Shown here piece by piece: positions 13,164 to 13,185 of a stretch of 13,185 bases of DNA (positions within the stretch are counted from its first letter, which is position 1; each line of letters starts with the position of its first letter). Position numbers and translations under genes: made by a program. The DNA is from Syntrophales bacterium (GTDB lineage Bacteria; Desulfobacterota; Syntrophia; Syntrophales; UBA8958): assembly GCA_023231165.1 (NCBI GenBank), contig JALNVY010000042.1:1-13185 (forward strand), written 5' to 3'. A model generated the notes under the pieces. That model made no database searches, was not told where the DNA came from, and saw only the letters and a program-made list of their open reading frames with translations.

Positions 13164-13185
13164 AATTCTCCACTTGTCTTTACTA

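Overview
The window looks like chromosomal core DNA of a Gram-negative, LPS-making bacterium. The gene set (kdsC-lptC-lptA-lptB-rpoN, then long-form hpf, ptsN, a short hprK, rapZ), together with nfeD/slipin, a family-4 uracil-DNA glycosylase and several dispersed hairpin elements, best suits a deltaproteobacterium (Desulfobacterota), possibly near the Syntrophales. The taxonomic guess is inference from gene order and protein style, not from a marker gene. No rRNA, tRNA, CRISPR array or transposase gene is visible, and no stretch over 300 bases lacks a gene.

Right part (about 6548-13163, all minus strand, so read from high to low coordinates): a tightly packed envelope/regulation cluster. KdsC makes Kdo for the LPS core. 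LptC, LptA and LptB are the inner-membrane, periplasmic and ATPase parts of the LPS transport bridge. RpoN (sigma-54), the ribosome hibernation factor HPF, PtsN (EIIA-Ntr), an HPr-kinase-like protein and RapZ follow. Spacing from kdsC to rpoN is 1-12 bp, so this part is probably one transcript. A good sigma-70-type promoter with palindromes lies in the 85-bp rpoN-hpf gap, so hpf and the genes after it can be expressed separately. A hairpin repeat fills much of the 194-bp ptsN-hprK gap.

Middle (5223-6551, plus strand): one membrane-anchored M23 (LytM-type) peptidoglycan endopeptidase. It converges on rapZ, and the two genes overlap by 4 bp at their stop codons.

Left part (81-5019, minus strand): an operon-like run of coaBC (coenzyme A synthesis), a family-4 uracil-DNA glycosylase, the membrane serine protease NfeD with its stomatin/slipin partner, a small four-helix LiaI/LiaF-like membrane protein, and a small cysteine-rich protein. 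The coaBC promoter is back to back with a candidate promoter for the M23 gene in the 203-bp gap at 5020-5222. The window ends at its left edge in a C/G-rich hairpin repeat.

Most of the window is ordinary core genome, and I do not see an undescribed multi-gene system. The least ordinary features are a roughly 180-bp GC-rich palindromic element carried in frame inside the glycosylase gene, seven 15-bp tandem repeats coding a Pro/Ala/Gln linker in LptA, an HPr kinase reduced to a divergent catalytic domain, and palindromes in the hpf promoter.
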